A DNA stretch of 64,000 nucleotides from Negativicutes bacterium (GCA_031292035.1 JARLHX010000022.1:1-64000), one strand, 5' to 3'. Positions 26,807 to 35,946 are shown, counted from the first letter of the stretch. The notes: generated by a model from the sequence alone, not told the origin. Translations and numbers: made by a program.

Positions 26807-27193
26807 TTGAATAAGCACATTCGTTTACTTGTCTGCGGTTTTTTATTCTGTTGCATGGCCATCGGCTTAACAGGTTCTGTGATGGCCGCTCCAAGCCTGC
26901 AGTGGCAAAGTGAACGTGTGTACTACGATTCCACTGGTAGCATTGTCATTGAGGGGTATTTTTACAACAATGGATCCCGTACCGTGACCTGGGTTAACTG
27001 GTTTGAAGTCAATGTATACTTTCGGCAAAATAACACCAATTGGTGGCGACAGGCCAGCGCCACCTTTGGAGGGCAGGATCTTCGCCTTGATCCTGGAGAG
27101 AGTCGGCGCTGGACATTCCGGATCACTAATGTCGATCGCGCCTATTTTGATTACTGGGATGTCAAGTGGAATGTAAATTACCAATACGAATAA
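26807..27193 (+). CDS. Secreted small protein, unknown
   Basis: A 128-residue protein with a signal peptide (residues 1-26, cleavage after the VMA segment). The mature part of about 100 residues looks like a single beta-sandwich domain, with aromatic-rich strands (VYYDSTGSIVIEGYF, VNWFEVNVYF, YWDVKWNVNY). I chose TTG at 26807 because AAGGAG lies 9 bases upstream. The ATG at 26798 touches that AAGGAG and cannot use it. No enzymatic motif is visible; a cell-surface role is likely. Confidence 0.65.
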   Translation: MNKHIRLLVCGFLFCCMAIGLTGSVMAAPSLQWQSERVYYDSTGSIVIEGYFYNNGSRTVTWVNWFEVNVYFRQNNTNWWRQASATFGGQDLRLDPGESRRWTFRITNVDRAYFDYWDVKWNVNYQYE

Positions 27194-27215
27194 AAAAACG
27201 GTCTATCTAGAAAAG

Positions 27216-27241
27216 AACCCCGGGATAACCGGGGGCTTTTA
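27216..27241 (+). terminator. Intrinsic terminator of the secreted-protein gene
   Basis: CCCCGG/CCGGGG with a 5-base loop, followed by GCTTTTA. Confidence 0.8.
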
Positions 27242-27260
27242 CTACCTGTTTACGATCAAG

Positions 27261-27300
27261 CTCCCTCGTTCCTCCGCTGGCGGGGCTACGAACAAGGGAG
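27261..27300. repeat. Imperfect nested inverted repeat, function unknown
   Basis: CTCCCTCGTTC (27261-27271) and GAACAAGGGAG (27290-27300) form one mismatched stem. No T-tract follows. It may be a processing or repeat element. Confidence 0.3.
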
Positions 27301-27321
27301 AGCGAATAGGGGGCGAAAAAG

Positions 27322-27342
27322 AAAAAAGTGGCAAAAGCCACC
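27322..27342 (-). terminator. Terminator of the two-gene micro-operon
   Basis: On the minus strand GTGGC, TTTT loop, GCCAC is followed by TTTTTTCTTTTT. Confidence 0.8.
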
Positions 27343-27434
27343 TATTTCTCAAACTTTGCATTGCGGGGAGTGGTTCCAGTTTTCGCGCCTTTTTGTTCCT
27401 TGGATTTTTGTTTTGCTTGATCTTCTTTACCCAT
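27342..27434 (-). CDS. 30-residue basic microprotein
   Basis: From ATG at 27434 the frame encodes a very hydrophilic Lys/Gln-rich peptide (MGKEDQAKQK start, NAKFEK end). The site GGGGGTGA lies 7 bases upstream. Its start codon overlaps the stop of the upstream small gene (TAATG), so the two are coupled, and a terminator follows directly. Its function is unknown; the composition resembles small nucleic-acid-associated or disordered proteins. Confidence 0.5.
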   Translation of the reverse strand: MGKEDQAKQKSKEQKGAKTGTTPRNAKFEK

Positions 27435-27598
27435 TAGATTTCACCCCCGTCAGCTGGATCTATTTCTTCTAAACGAACACTAGTCTGGTATCTTAAGGGA
27501 AAGGTAGCGGCTAGATCAAAATAGGCATCGGCGTAACTTGCCCCCGAGATAAAATTCTCGGTTTCATGACCGTTAATAAAGACGCGATAAGTTGGCAT
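27434..27598 (-). CDS. 54-residue hypothetical protein
   Basis: Not recognised. It starts MPTYRVFINGHETENF and ends ADGGEI. The pattern of short beta strand, turn and helix (ASYADAYFDLAATFPL) suggests a compact domain. AAAGGA lies 8 bases before the ATG. It is the first gene of a two-gene unit with the 30-residue protein. Confidence 0.55.
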   Translation of the reverse strand: MPTYRVFINGHETENFISGASYADAYFDLAATFPLRYQTSVRLEEIDPADGGEI

Positions 27599-27679
27599 AG
27601 ACACCATCCTTTCATTTTAGTTTGACAAGGAAGAAGCTTGTCGATCCCAAGCATTTTTTGGTGGCTGGCGGATAAAAAC

Positions 27680-27719
27680 AAAAATGCCCCGAAAGCAAAG
27701 GCTTATGGGGCATTTTTGT
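27680..27719. terminator. Bidirectional terminator
   Basis: AAAATGCCCC pairs with GGGGCATTTT, with an inner AAGC/GCTT pairing. T-runs occur on both sides. It probably serves the gntP2 gene. Confidence 0.8.
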
Positions 27720-27836
27720 TTGAGAGCGAGCAAGACGCCCCCAAGGCTGCTTTTACGCTGGGGCTAAACCGCCCAGATCCTCGCAACAATCAGTGCAGAT
27801 CCTGTTGCTGGGTTGGCCGGAATAAAGCACTGAATT

Positions 27837-29234
27837 TTACAATATACCAGTGATGGTGTGGATGGTAATCGCCACAAATACCATCGCTGTTTTAATGATT
27901 GTCATTACAAATATGTCGCCATAGGAGTCTTTATGGGTAAGTCCGCAAACAGCAAGAAGGGTGATGACTGCCCCGTTATGTGGCAGGGTATCCATGCCAC
28001 CGGACGCCATGGATGCAACTCGATGAAGAATGTCAGGCGACATACCGATGGAGTTGGCCCAGACCATCCAATCTTTTGCCATCAGATCTAATGCAATCGA
28101 CATGCCGCCGGAAGCGGAGCCGGTTATACCTGCTAAAACATTTACGGTCACAGCTTCAGAAACCAGAGGCGATCCTCCAATTTTAATGCTCATGAGAGCA
28201 GAAGAAATGGAGTGAAACCCGGGGAGGGCGGCAATGACATTGCCATAACCCACTTCAGAGGCGGTATTCATGATGGCCAGCAAAGATCCGATAGCTCCCG
28301 CATTCAGCGTTTTGGACAGGCCGCCTTTTGGCAGGCGATTGAATCCAAGACCGATTGCTAGTAAAATGCCGCAGAGCAGTGCTACAATTAACGCCCAAAT
28401 GCTAATTACATTTTTTACCGCTGGCGCTAAAAGTGGTAGCTTCATAGCAACATAAGGAGCAAGCAGATCAGGATTCCAATTAAATCCCTGGGTCATCATG
28501 AAATTGACAACCAGCACTGTCACTAAAGGCAGTATTGCCAACTGCCAAGACGGCAGGCTAACATCGTCGCGAATCTCCGGTTCGTTCAGGGTATGACTGC
28601 CATAGCCTTCGCCAGCTACCTGCGCGGATCTCCGGCGACGTTCAAGCCACATGATTCCCAGGGTGAAAATAGATATACCGCTAATAACGCCAATGATTGG
28701 CGCAGCATATATATTGGTCCCAAAGAAATTGGTCGGAATCAGATTTTGAATTTGCGGCGTTCCCGGCAAACAGTCCATTGTGGCGGTGAAAGCTCCGAGC
28801 GCAATGGTGCCAGGCAGAAGGCGTTTAGGAATATTGGCTTCTCTAAATAGCGCAGATGCAAGTGGATAAACAGCAAACACCACGACGAAGAGACTTACTC
28901 CGCCATACGTTAATACCGCGCCGGCCAGAACAACGGCTAGAATCGCTCGGTCTTTTCCCAGACCTTTTATAATGGCCTGAGCAATTCCTTTTGCAAGTCC
29001 GGTTTCCTCCATCATTTTCCCAAATACCGCACCAAGTAAAAATACGGGGAAAAAGGACTTGATATATGTTACCCCTTTAGCCATAAATAGTTCGGTATAT
29101 GCCGGCATAACCGGCAGGCCGGAAAGTGAAGCTGCGAGCAGGGCGAAAACCGGAGCAAATAAAATAACAGAAAAACCTCGATACGCAAAAAACATTAATA
29201 AAAACAAGCTGAGAATAATACCGAATACTTCCAA
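27837..29234 (-). CDS. GntP-family permease (copy 2)
   Basis: A 465-residue, about 12-helix organic-acid permease with the same length as copy 1 (3011-4408) and extensive identity along its whole length, for example in VLTYGGVSLFVVVFAVYP and MASGGMDT.PHNGAVITLLA. It starts at TTG with AGGAGG 8 bases upstream. A perfect sigma-54 promoter (29335-29350) lies in the leader, and the divergent gene encodes a sigma-54 activator. Base composition is more AT-rich than copy 1, so the two are diverged paralogs or separately acquired, not a recent duplication. The substrate is unknown. Confidence 0.9.
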   Translation of the reverse strand: MEVFGIILSLFLLMFFAYRGFSVILFAPVFALLAASLSGLPVMPAYTELFMAKGVTYIKSFFPVFLLGAVFGKMMEETGLAKGIAQAIIKGLGKDRAILAVVLAGAVLTYGGVSLFVVVFAVYPLASALFREANIPKRLLPGTIALGAFTATMDCLPGTPQIQNLIPTNFFGTNIYAAPIIGVISGISIFTLGIMWLERRRRSAQVAGEGYGSHTLNEPEIRDDVSLPSWQLAILPLVTVLVVNFMMTQGFNWNPDLLAPYVAMKLPLLAPAVKNVISIWALIVALLCGILLAIGLGFNRLPKGGLSKTLNAGAIGSLLAIMNTASEVGYGNVIAALPGFHSISSALMSIKIGGSPLVSEAVTVNVLAGITGSASGGMSIALDLMAKDWMVWANSIGMSPDILHRVASMASGGMDTLPHNGAVITLLAVCGLTHKDSYGDIFVMTIIKTAMVFVAITIHTITGIL

Positions 29235-29334
29235 GATATTTACCTCCTAACAGGTGTGTACTTAATAAATATACCAATCGGCCAGCATCAGGTGAATGCT
29301 CAGCTCCTTTCGAAATGCCGACATGTAATTTAAA

Positions 29335-29350
29335 TGCAATATTCATGCCA
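29335..29350 (-). promoter_or_regulatory. Sigma-54 (-24/-12) promoter of gntP2
   Basis: The minus-strand sequence TGGCATGAATATTGCA fits TGGCAY-N5-TTGCW perfectly, about 100 bases before the TTG start. Confidence 0.88.
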
Positions 29351-29420
29351 AATACAAATCACAGAGTATTTGTAGAAATTCGTCAGCATAGATGCGAAAA
29401 TATGTACGCAAGCGGAGACA

Positions 29421-29444
29421 GTTTGTATGTACTATTGTACAAAC
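29421..29444. promoter_or_regulatory. Candidate enhancer site for gntP2
   Basis: GTTTGTA and TACAAAC are perfect arms around 10 bases; inside is TGTAC-TATT-GTACA. It sits about 80 bases upstream of the -24/-12 element, the usual place for an activator site. Confidence 0.6.
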
Positions 29445-29661
29445 GTCTCAAAGGGAAGGCGGTTCCAAGCTCGTGATGAAGATTATGAGGTTTCGCGATT
29501 TATATTTATCGTCATATAATAGTATCTCCGTCTTCCCAACCAGAAACCTTGTTTTTGCGGAAGTGCCATAATGAATAGATTTTCCTGATTTGACAATATG
29601 AGATAAATCATTTCAGACATAAAGTGTTGTAAATAGTTGAAAAGGTATATATACTTTATTG

Positions 29662-29678
29662 TTGTACGTTTATTGTAC
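29662..29678. promoter_or_regulatory. TGTAC dyad in front of the second CBS-PAS regulator
   Basis: TGTAC-N7-GTACA, 17 bases before the start codon. It shares half-sites with 29421-29444 and suggests autoregulation. Confidence 0.45.
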
Positions 29679-29694
29679 AGTTGTGAGGTGAACT

Positions 29695-31776
29695 ATGTAC
29701 ATTCAGAGCCTTCTTAGCCGGAAAGCCTCGGTGATTTATCCTGAAATGACATTGCAAGATGCAGCAAAAGCGCTGAGCTGTTCCAGCGCTGATGGTCTTC
29801 CTGTGGTCGACGGCAAGGGAAAGCTGGTGGGGCTGTTTACGAAAACAAATTTAGCAAACGCCGCCGCCGGAGACGAATTCCATCAAAGACGTGTCAAGGA
29901 TTTTATGGAAAGAAAGATTTTTTCTTTACATACTTCTGCAACCTTAAAGGGAGTGCAACAAGAAAGCGATGCTTATTTGCATGAGCTTATACCGGTGGTT
30001 GATGATGACAACCGTCCTGTCGGCGTTTTGCATCAGTCGGATTTAATGCGCTATCTTTCGGAAGAGTCGATATTTTTAGCTGGTGAGAATTTAGCCATCA
30101 TCGACTCCACCTCCAATGGGGTTATTGCGATCAATGCCGAAGGTATCATCATTTTGTTTAATGCTGCGGCCGAAAACATTACTGGAATTAAAACAGTCGA
30201 TGCGGTCGAACGGCATGTCGACGATGTTATTCCTAATTCGGGTTTGCTAAGGGTATTAGAAACGGGAATGGGAGAAATTAACCAACAACAAGTCATTGGC
30301 ACCTGCAAAATCTTAACAAGTCGTTCACCCATCCGAAAAGGCAACAAAATACTTGGGGCTGTGGGTATCTTTCAAGATATCACTGAGTTGCAGGCAGTAG
30401 CGGCTGAGTTGGAAAACATTCAAGATTTAAAAAGCACCCTGGAGTCGGTTATCGAAAGCTCATTTGAAGGAATTGTCGTGGTTGATCTGCAGGGTACGAT
30501 CACGATGATCAACCAGGCCTATGGCGATTTCCTCGGTATCGATCCGAAGAAAGCCATCGGCCGACCAGCTACCGAGGTAATACCTAACACCAGGATGCAT
30601 CTTGTAGTGCAGAACCGTAAGGCTGAAATCGGCGAGGTTCAGCGTATAGGAGAAAACAATGTCGTTGTAACAAGAACTCCGATTATTAAAGACGGAGAGG
30701 TAACAGGTGCTGTAGGCAAAGTTTTGTTTAAAGACGTGAAAGATCTAAGAATCCTCGCCACCAAGCTTAATAAATTACAGTCGGAATTGGAGTATTATAA
30801 AGAGGAACTGCGTAAAACATTCGGTGGGAAATATACGATTGAGAGCATCATCAGTAAGAGCGAAAAGATGCAGTGGTTGAAGAGTATCGCGATTAAAGCT
30901 GCCAAGGGACAATCGACCGTTCTTTTGATGGGGGAAAGCGGGACCGGAAAGGAGCTATTCGCTCACGCCATTCATCATGCAAGTTCGCGTCGGACCGCCC
31001 CCTTTATCAAAGTCAATTGCGCTGCCATTCCCGAAAATTTGTTGGAATCTGAATTGTTCGGCTACGAAGAGGGCGCTTTTACCGGCGCGCGAAAGGGCGG
31101 AAAGCCGGGAAAATTTGAACTGGCCAATGGCGGTACCATCTTTCTCGATGAGATTGGCGATATGACGATGGCGATGCAGGTTAAACTTCTTCGCGTCTTG
31201 CAAGAAAGAGAAATTGAAAGATTAGGCGGAACAAAGACTAGCAATGTCGATATTCGCGTGATAACCGCTACCAATCGGGATTTGGAGCAGTTGGTTAAAC
31301 AAGGTGCGTTTCGCCATGACTTATATTATCGCTTGAACATTATTTCCCTGAGCATACCGCCCTTGCGGGAGCGGCGCGAAGATATTCCCTTGCTCTGTGC
31401 CGTGCTTTTGCAAAAAATCAGCAATAACCTCAACTGCGCAATTAAAGGGGTATCTCCCACAATTATGAAGATATTCATGGACTATAACTGGCCCGGCAAT
31501 GTTCGCGAATTGGAAAACGTCCTGGAGCGGGCAGTTAACTTAATGGATGATGAAGAATTCATTATGCCGGAACATTTGCCACCCACGATAAAAAAATTAA
31601 ATAAGCAAGTGGAGAAAACGGGGCTGGACATCTATGGGGTTCTGGATGAGACTGAGCGGCAGGAGATTTTCAAAGCTCTCGAAACAGTGGGCGGTAATAA
31701 GAGTAAGGCGGCACAACTATTAGGTCTGCATCGGTCAGGCTTTTATAAGAGGCTGAAAAAATACGGAATTCAATAG
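29695..31776 (+). CDS. Sigma-54-dependent regulator, CBS-CBS-PAS-PAS-AAA-Fis (copy 2)
   Basis: A 693-residue paralog of the regulator at 8017 with the same domain order. Two CBS domains span about residues 1-120 and two PAS domains about 130-360. The AAA+ domain has GESGTGKE near 412, GAFTGA near 459 and FLDEIGDM, and a C-terminal Fis HTH follows. The recognition region [20 protein letters not shown] is almost the same as in copy 1 ([20 protein letters not shown]), so their DNA sites should be alike. It is divergent from gntP2, whose promoter it most likely activates (inference from position). Confidence 0.93.
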   Translation: MYIQSLLSRKASVIYPEMTLQDAAKALSCSSADGLPVVDGKGKLVGLFTKTNLANAAAGDEFHQRRVKDFMERKIFSLHTSATLKGVQQESDAYLHELIPVVDDDNRPVGVLHQSDLMRYLSEESIFLAGENLAIIDSTSNGVIAINAEGIIILFNAAAENITGIKTVDAVERHVDDVIPNSGLLRVLETGMGEINQQQVIGTCKILTSRSPIRKGNKILGAVGIFQDITELQAVAAELENIQDLKSTLESVIESSFEGIVVVDLQGTITMINQAYGDFLGIDPKKAIGRPATEVIPNTRMHLVVQNRKAEIGEVQRIGENNVVVTRTPIIKDGEVTGAVGKVLFKDVKDLRILATKLNKLQSELEYYKEELRKTFGGKYTIESIISKSEKMQWLKSIAIKAAKGQSTVLLMGESGTGKELFAHAIHHASSRRTAPFIKVNCAAIPENLLESELFGYEEGAFTGARKGGKPGKFELANGGTIFLDEIGDMTMAMQVKLLRVLQEREIERLGGTKTSNVDIRVITATNRDLEQLVKQGAFRHDLYYRLNIISLSIPPLRERREDIPLLCAVLLQKISNNLNCAIKGVSPTIMKIFMDYNWPGNVRELENVLERAVNLMDDEEFIMPEHLPPTIKKLNKQVEKTGLDIYGVLDETERQEIFKALETVGGNKSKAAQLLGLHRSGFYKRLKKYGIQ

Positions 31777-31845
31777 TTTGGCGGAAAGATATGTAGTTAA
31801 ACAGGGAACGGTAGAAGAAGTCAAATGTCCCTCTGGAGACACGAA

Positions 31846-31892
31846 ATAAGGCGGTACAAAGCTTAGCGAGCTTTGTACCGCCTTATTTTTAT
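31846..31892 (+). terminator. Strong terminator after regulator copy 2
   Basis: A nearly 20-bp perfect stem (AATAAGGCGGTACAAAGCT and its complement) with a 5-base loop, then TTTTTA. Confidence 0.93.
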
Positions 31893-32020
31893 ATGGAGTG
31901 TAAGCTGTTTTGTACATGATTGTCTTGGCAAGCGGAACGAAGAATATTATTACAAAAGAGGAAAATATTTACAATTATAGAACAAGAAATACGATAGGTT
32001 TTTGGGGGAGGGTATAACCT

Positions 32021-33979
32021 ATGGCGGTATCATATAAAGCTTGGGAAGATTTTGTTCTCAAAAAAGTGACTTCCAGAGAAGTGTTCAAAGATATCAACCC
32101 GACAATTTTGCAGTCTTGGCTCCGTTGCCAGGAATATGGGTTAAACCCGCTGGATCTACCGAGCATCTTACCCTTGTCGGAGCCTGACATATTGGAGAGG
32201 CAATGCCGTCAACAGAGACTTATCGAGATAGCCAAGCCTTTTCTAGAAAAACTGTATGAAATAGTAAAAGGGTCCGGCTTTGTCGTTCTTCTTCTCGATC
32301 ACGAGGCCTGTGTGATGGAGCTGGTCGGAGATCAGGAAATCCTTGACCGTCATAGCCATTTTCGGATTGGAGAATGTTGGAATGAAGAAACAAAGGGTAC
32401 CAACGCCATGGGGCTGGTGAAAATCGAGCAAAGGCCGCTGCAGGTTTTGGCGATGGAGCATTATTCAAAAGTCAATCACTGGCTGACCTGTTCGGCTGCT
32501 CCCATTCGCGGCGAAAACGATGAAATGATCGGGATTATCGATGTCTCCGGTGATTGCCGTCATACTCATGCTCATACTCTGGGAATGGTGGTGGCGGCGT
32601 CGCAGGCGATTGAAAATCAATTGCGGCTGGAGGCTGCCAACGCCGAAATCACTCAATCCTATAATAATATCGCGGCGATTATAGAATCAATGTCTGAGGG
32701 ACTGATTTCGTTCGATAATGATGGCCGGATTACCAAGGCCAATCCATTGGCGCTCAAGATCCTCTCCATCTATATCGACAAGTGGCAGGGCGAGTCGTTG
32801 AGTGATGCACTGGCCAATCCCGGGATTGTTCAAGATATTCTCAATCGTCGCCGCAAGATTAATGATCAGGAGGTTTTTTTTGATACCAGCCGCGGACGGG
32901 TCCACGCCTTGCTTTGCGGACGGCCGATTTTCGACCAACGGCAAGAAATTTGCGGCGGAGTGATTACTCTTCGTGAAATTGATAATGTTCATCGCCTGGT
33001 GACCAAAATGGTGGGGGCTGTGGCCAGATTTACCTTCGATGACATTGTTGGCGCCAGCGCCAACCTGGCAAGTGCCGTCAAGATTGCCAAAACGGTGGCT
33101 CCGAGTATGTCTTCGGTGTTTCTCCTGGGCGAAAGCGGCACCGGCAAGGAGATGTTTGCTCAGTCGATTCATAACGCCAGTCCGAGGGCCAAGAGACCTT
33201 TTGTTGCCATCAACTGCGGCGCAGTTCCCCGCGAACTGATTGAGAGCGAGCTGTTCGGCTATGATGAGGGGGCATTTACCGGCGCCAAGCGCGGCGGCCG
33301 CCCGGGAAAGTTCGAGTGGGCGAATGGCGGGACGATTTTTCTGGACGAAGTAGGAGACATGCCGCTGGAGACACAGACATCATTGCTCCGGGTTCTGCAG
33401 GAAAAACAAGTTGTGAGAATTGGCGGCTATAAGCCGATTCCCGTGAACGTGAGGGTCATTGCCGCCACCAACAGAAATGTGACAGAGGAGGTTCGCAAAG
33501 GCAATCTGCGCTGGGATCTTTACTATCGGCTCAATGTTATCAGCATCACCATTCCGCCGCTACGCGACCGGGAGGACGATGTATTGCTGCTGGCAGAGTA
33601 CTTTATCAGGAAGTTTTCCGAGATATTGCAGTTGCCGATGGTCGGTCTGGATAGTATGGCTGCTGAAGCGCTCATGAGGTACTCATGGCCTGGAAATGTT
33701 CGGGAGTTATCAAATACGATGGAAAGAGCGGTCAATCTGTCTAAGGGGGGCTCCATTTTATTGGAGCATTTACCTGAATCCTTGCAATCTAGGTCCAAGA
33801 CGGCAAAAAAGGGAACCAGCAGCGCCGTTTCATTTGAAAAATTTGAGAAGACACTGATCACAGATGCTTTGCAAAATGTCAGCGGCAATATATCGCAATG
33901 TGCGGCTAATTTAGGCATCGGACGCAATACCCTTTATCGTAAATTGAAGAAATATAATATCTACCGTCATAATATCTAA
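32021..33979 (+). CDS. AcoR-type sigma-54-dependent regulator, GAF-PAS-AAA-Fis
   Basis: A 652-residue enhancer-binding protein. Residues about 60-190 form the GAF-like sensor of the AcoR family, recognisable from FRIGECWNEETKGTNAMGLV and CSAAPIRGENDEMIGIIDVSG. A PAS domain follows at about 215-320. The AAA+ domain is at about 335-570 with GESGTGKE near 369 and GAFTGA near 416, and a Fis HTH ends the protein (ISQCAANLGIGRNTLYRKL). It lies directly upstream of, and in line with, a sigma-54 promoter that drives the DUF2193-like gene and probably the whole H4MPT island. The effector is unknown; a C1 compound or alcohol is a reasonable guess. Confidence 0.93.
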   Translation: MAVSYKAWEDFVLKKVTSREVFKDINPTILQSWLRCQEYGLNPLDLPSILPLSEPDILERQCRQQRLIEIAKPFLEKLYEIVKGSGFVVLLLDHEACVMELVGDQEILDRHSHFRIGECWNEETKGTNAMGLVKIEQRPLQVLAMEHYSKVNHWLTCSAAPIRGENDEMIGIIDVSGDCRHTHAHTLGMVVAASQAIENQLRLEAANAEITQSYNNIAAIIESMSEGLISFDNDGRITKANPLALKILSIYIDKWQGESLSDALANPGIVQDILNRRRKINDQEVFFDTSRGRVHALLCGRPIFDQRQEICGGVITLREIDNVHRLVTKMVGAVARFTFDDIVGASANLASAVKIAKTVAPSMSSVFLLGESGTGKEMFAQSIHNASPRAKRPFVAINCGAVPRELIESELFGYDEGAFTGAKRGGRPGKFEWANGGTIFLDEVGDMPLETQTSLLRVLQEKQVVRIGGYKPIPVNVRVIAATNRNVTEEVRKGNLRWDLYYRLNVISITIPPLRDREDDVLLLAEYFIRKFSEILQLPMVGLDSMAAEALMRYSWPGNVRELSNTMERAVNLSKGGSILLEHLPESLQSRSKTAKKGTSSAVSFEKFEKTLITDALQNVSGNISQCAANLGIGRNTLYRKLKKYNIYRHNI

Positions 33980-34102
33980 TTTCAGTGTGCGCTCGCTGTG
34001 GTGTACTTGCTGGATCAGATTAGAACAGTGCCATAATGGAACGTCCAGGGCCTATGCAGCTCGAAAATATAACGGACAGGATTGCTTCGCCGCGGTCTTC
34101 TG

Positions 34103-34130
34103 ATTGCTCTTTTTTGGCACAGAGAGCAAT
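34103..34130. promoter_or_regulatory. Candidate enhancer (UAS) of the C1 island promoter
   Basis: ATTGCTCT and AGAGCAAT are perfect 8-base inverted arms with 12 bases between. The centre lies about 100 bases upstream of the -24 element, the classical position for an enhancer-binding protein. Confidence 0.65.
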
Positions 34131-34215
34131 GAGCAGAGCGGGAAAAACGGCGGCAATGCGCCGGTAGCCAAGAGGGGAACAGAAGGGCGGAAAGCACAGG
34201 CAAAAGACAGAGGGT

Positions 34216-34231
34216 TGGCATAGTACTTGCT
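34216..34231 (+). promoter_or_regulatory. Sigma-54 (-24/-12) promoter of the DUF2193-like gene / C1 island
   Basis: TGGCATAGTACTTGCT matches TGGCAY-N5-TTGCW. Predicted transcription start is about 30 bases before the start codon at 34276. Confidence 0.9.
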
Positions 34232-34275
34232 CTATTGGTATGTAGGAACTTCCCAAAATTAAGGAGGGTGGTAGT

Positions 34276-35757
34276 ATGTCCAACGCAGTCCATGCCAAAA
34301 TGGTTAACGAGGCCTTGGCAGCACAGAAGGCGGATGTAACCGTCGTCAAGGCAAAGAGGGGGCAGGCCTTTAAAATTACTGATGCAAAGCCATATGTTGA
34401 TGCCGTGAACGGTATGAGCGTAGGGGAAGGCCAGAGCCCGGAAATCATCCGTCTCCACAAAGATTCCGTGAACGCCCATTATGATATTTTGTCTGAGCTA
34501 ACCACGACCGTACGGCCCGAAGATGACCCGTTTGTCGAGCATTACCAGACGCCGGCCATTCTGGAGATCCTCTATCAGCTCGACCCGGATTTCCGGAAGG
34601 CGATGGAGCAGTTCATCGAAGCCATTCCGGAAAATGAGGCCTTCATTGGCCGGGAATCAGCCCGCAGGTACGGCGGCTTCTACGGTCCTACCTGTGTCGT
34701 TGATTTCGCCTACTGCCCAGGATCCACCAGCAATGTCGTCAATAAAATTTTGAGCGGACTGAATTTGGACAAAAAGGATAAACAGGCCATCCTGTCGTCA
34801 AAATCCTGGGGCATGAACACCTCTTATGGAATCGGCGCCGCTTTTGCTGCTGCGGTCGAAGGGGGAAGCTCGCTAGCCCAAGCGGTGAAAGATGAAATTG
34901 CCATGCTCCAGATGGTGTATGACCGGCCGATCGATGCCCAGACCAAACTGATGACCGACCTCGGCCATTCTTCGTTTGATGTCAGAAAGTATATGGAGAT
35001 GTATAAACAGAAAATGCTCCCGGCTGTCAAGGCTGCGGTCAGCGCCGGGGTGCATTACGGCAATATCGTCACAGTGCCGGCCTATTGTGTCGGCGACGTC
35101 GCCCATCATATTTCCCAATCGATGTTCAACATGGCCAAAGACGACGTAACTATGGGGATTATCGAAGCGGTGAGCGGTGTGATGGAAAGTACGCTGAAGA
35201 TGGGACTGGAGAAGGGCTTCAAGAGCCACTACGATATCCTCAGCGTGGCCACCGGCTCAACGGCCGCGGCTGTTGCCTATATCCTCGAGAAGGATGGCTT
35301 TACTGCGCCGATGGTGATCGATTTGCTGACCAAACGGTATACGAACTATGTCCAGAAGTACCCGAACCGGGGACCTGCTGCCGAACTTCATAACTGCGAT
35401 TTCATGGATATGATCAACCGCGGCAGCAAGATTATCGATATGGAACCGATGGGGGCCGGCGGCAAGGTCAAAGGAATCCCGGTGCAATTCGATGCTGTGG
35501 ATGCCAATGACGTGATTGCCAATCCGCAGCGCTATACTTATCCGGCCTGTGCCATCACCGTGCGTTTTTCATCGTTGATGCGGTTGGCCGATTTCCCGTG
35601 TCTCCTGACGAGCGAGCCGGTCACGGCGACCCTGATGACCAACATTATCGCCCTTGATCCGGCCAGCCCCGGATCACCGGCGCGTGTCTGCAAGGATTGC
35701 GCGGTCGGCAGCTTGATTAAGCGGCATGAACACTGCCAGTGGAAACAGTCGGTCTAA
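34276..35757 (+). CDS. DUF2193-like protein heading the C1 island
   Basis: A 493-residue soluble protein that I place, from memory of the sequence style, in DUF2193 (mainly described from archaea, no known function). Striking segments are RRYGGFYGPTCVVDFAYCPG, HYGNIVTVPAYCVGDVAHH, PMGAGGKVKGIPV and a C-terminal ARVCKDCAV...RHEHCQW that could bind a metal (two Cys, two His, then a third Cys). The ATG follows AAGGAGG. It has its own perfect sigma-54 promoter, lies beside an AcoR-type activator, and is followed after 189 bases by the H4MPT genes. Position, strong regulated promoter and the lack of fae make it a candidate enzyme for C1 entry (hypothesis). I see no nucleotide-binding or transmembrane motif. 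Confidence 0.7.
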   Translation: MSNAVHAKMVNEALAAQKADVTVVKAKRGQAFKITDAKPYVDAVNGMSVGEGQSPEIIRLHKDSVNAHYDILSELTTTVRPEDDPFVEHYQTPAILEILYQLDPDFRKAMEQFIEAIPENEAFIGRESARRYGGFYGPTCVVDFAYCPGSTSNVVNKILSGLNLDKKDKQAILSSKSWGMNTSYGIGAAFAAAVEGGSSLAQAVKDEIAMLQMVYDRPIDAQTKLMTDLGHSSFDVRKYMEMYKQKMLPAVKAAVSAGVHYGNIVTVPAYCVGDVAHHISQSMFNMAKDDVTMGIIEAVSGVMESTLKMGLEKGFKSHYDILSVATGSTAAAVAYILEKDGFTAPMVIDLLTKRYTNYVQKYPNRGPAAELHNCDFMDMINRGSKIIDMEPMGAGGKVKGIPVQFDAVDANDVIANPQRYTYPACAITVRFSSLMRLADFPCLLTSEPVTATLMTNIIALDPASPGSPARVCKDCAVGSLIKRHEHCQWKQSV

Positions 35758-35806
35758 CCCTGGAGAAGGCAAACATATTGACGGCATAGACCTTTGGCCG
35801 TGTAGT

Positions 35807-35832
35807 GGGGGCGGGCCGACCAGCCCTCCCCC
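35807..35832 (+). terminator. GC-rich hairpin between the DUF2193-like gene and the H4MPT genes
   Basis: GGGGG-C-GGGC pairs with GCCC-T-CCCCC (one mismatch). There is no T-tract, so it may attenuate, protect or process the transcript instead of ending it. Confidence 0.35.
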
Positions 35833-35946
35833 GCTAATAGCCTGCACGATATAAGCGATGTAATACCGTTTCTTCACTACTGAAGGCCGGTGCAGTAGCG
35901 AGTCGGTCGCCAGTGCCAATCTCGAGGATAAAAAGGTGGTGTATGC

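Larger units (their letters stand above)
29235..29694. other. Divergent regulatory region between gntP2 and its probable regulator
   Basis: 460 bases holding the gntP2 sigma-54 promoter and two TGTAC-type dyads. The rest is AT-rich with no gene. Confidence 0.75.

Noticed and set aside
27638..27853. A 71-residue plus-strand frame
   Set aside because: It runs through the bidirectional terminator and into the end of gntP2, with no ribosome site.
34115..34129. TGGCACAGAGAGCAA as another sigma-54 promoter
   Set aside because: The -24 half fits but the -12 half lacks TTGC; the sequence is better explained as part of the dyad.
35758..35946. A riboswitch (Moco, THF or c-di-GMP type) before mptG
   Set aside because: Only one GC-rich hairpin is visible and no conserved core of those families could be matched.
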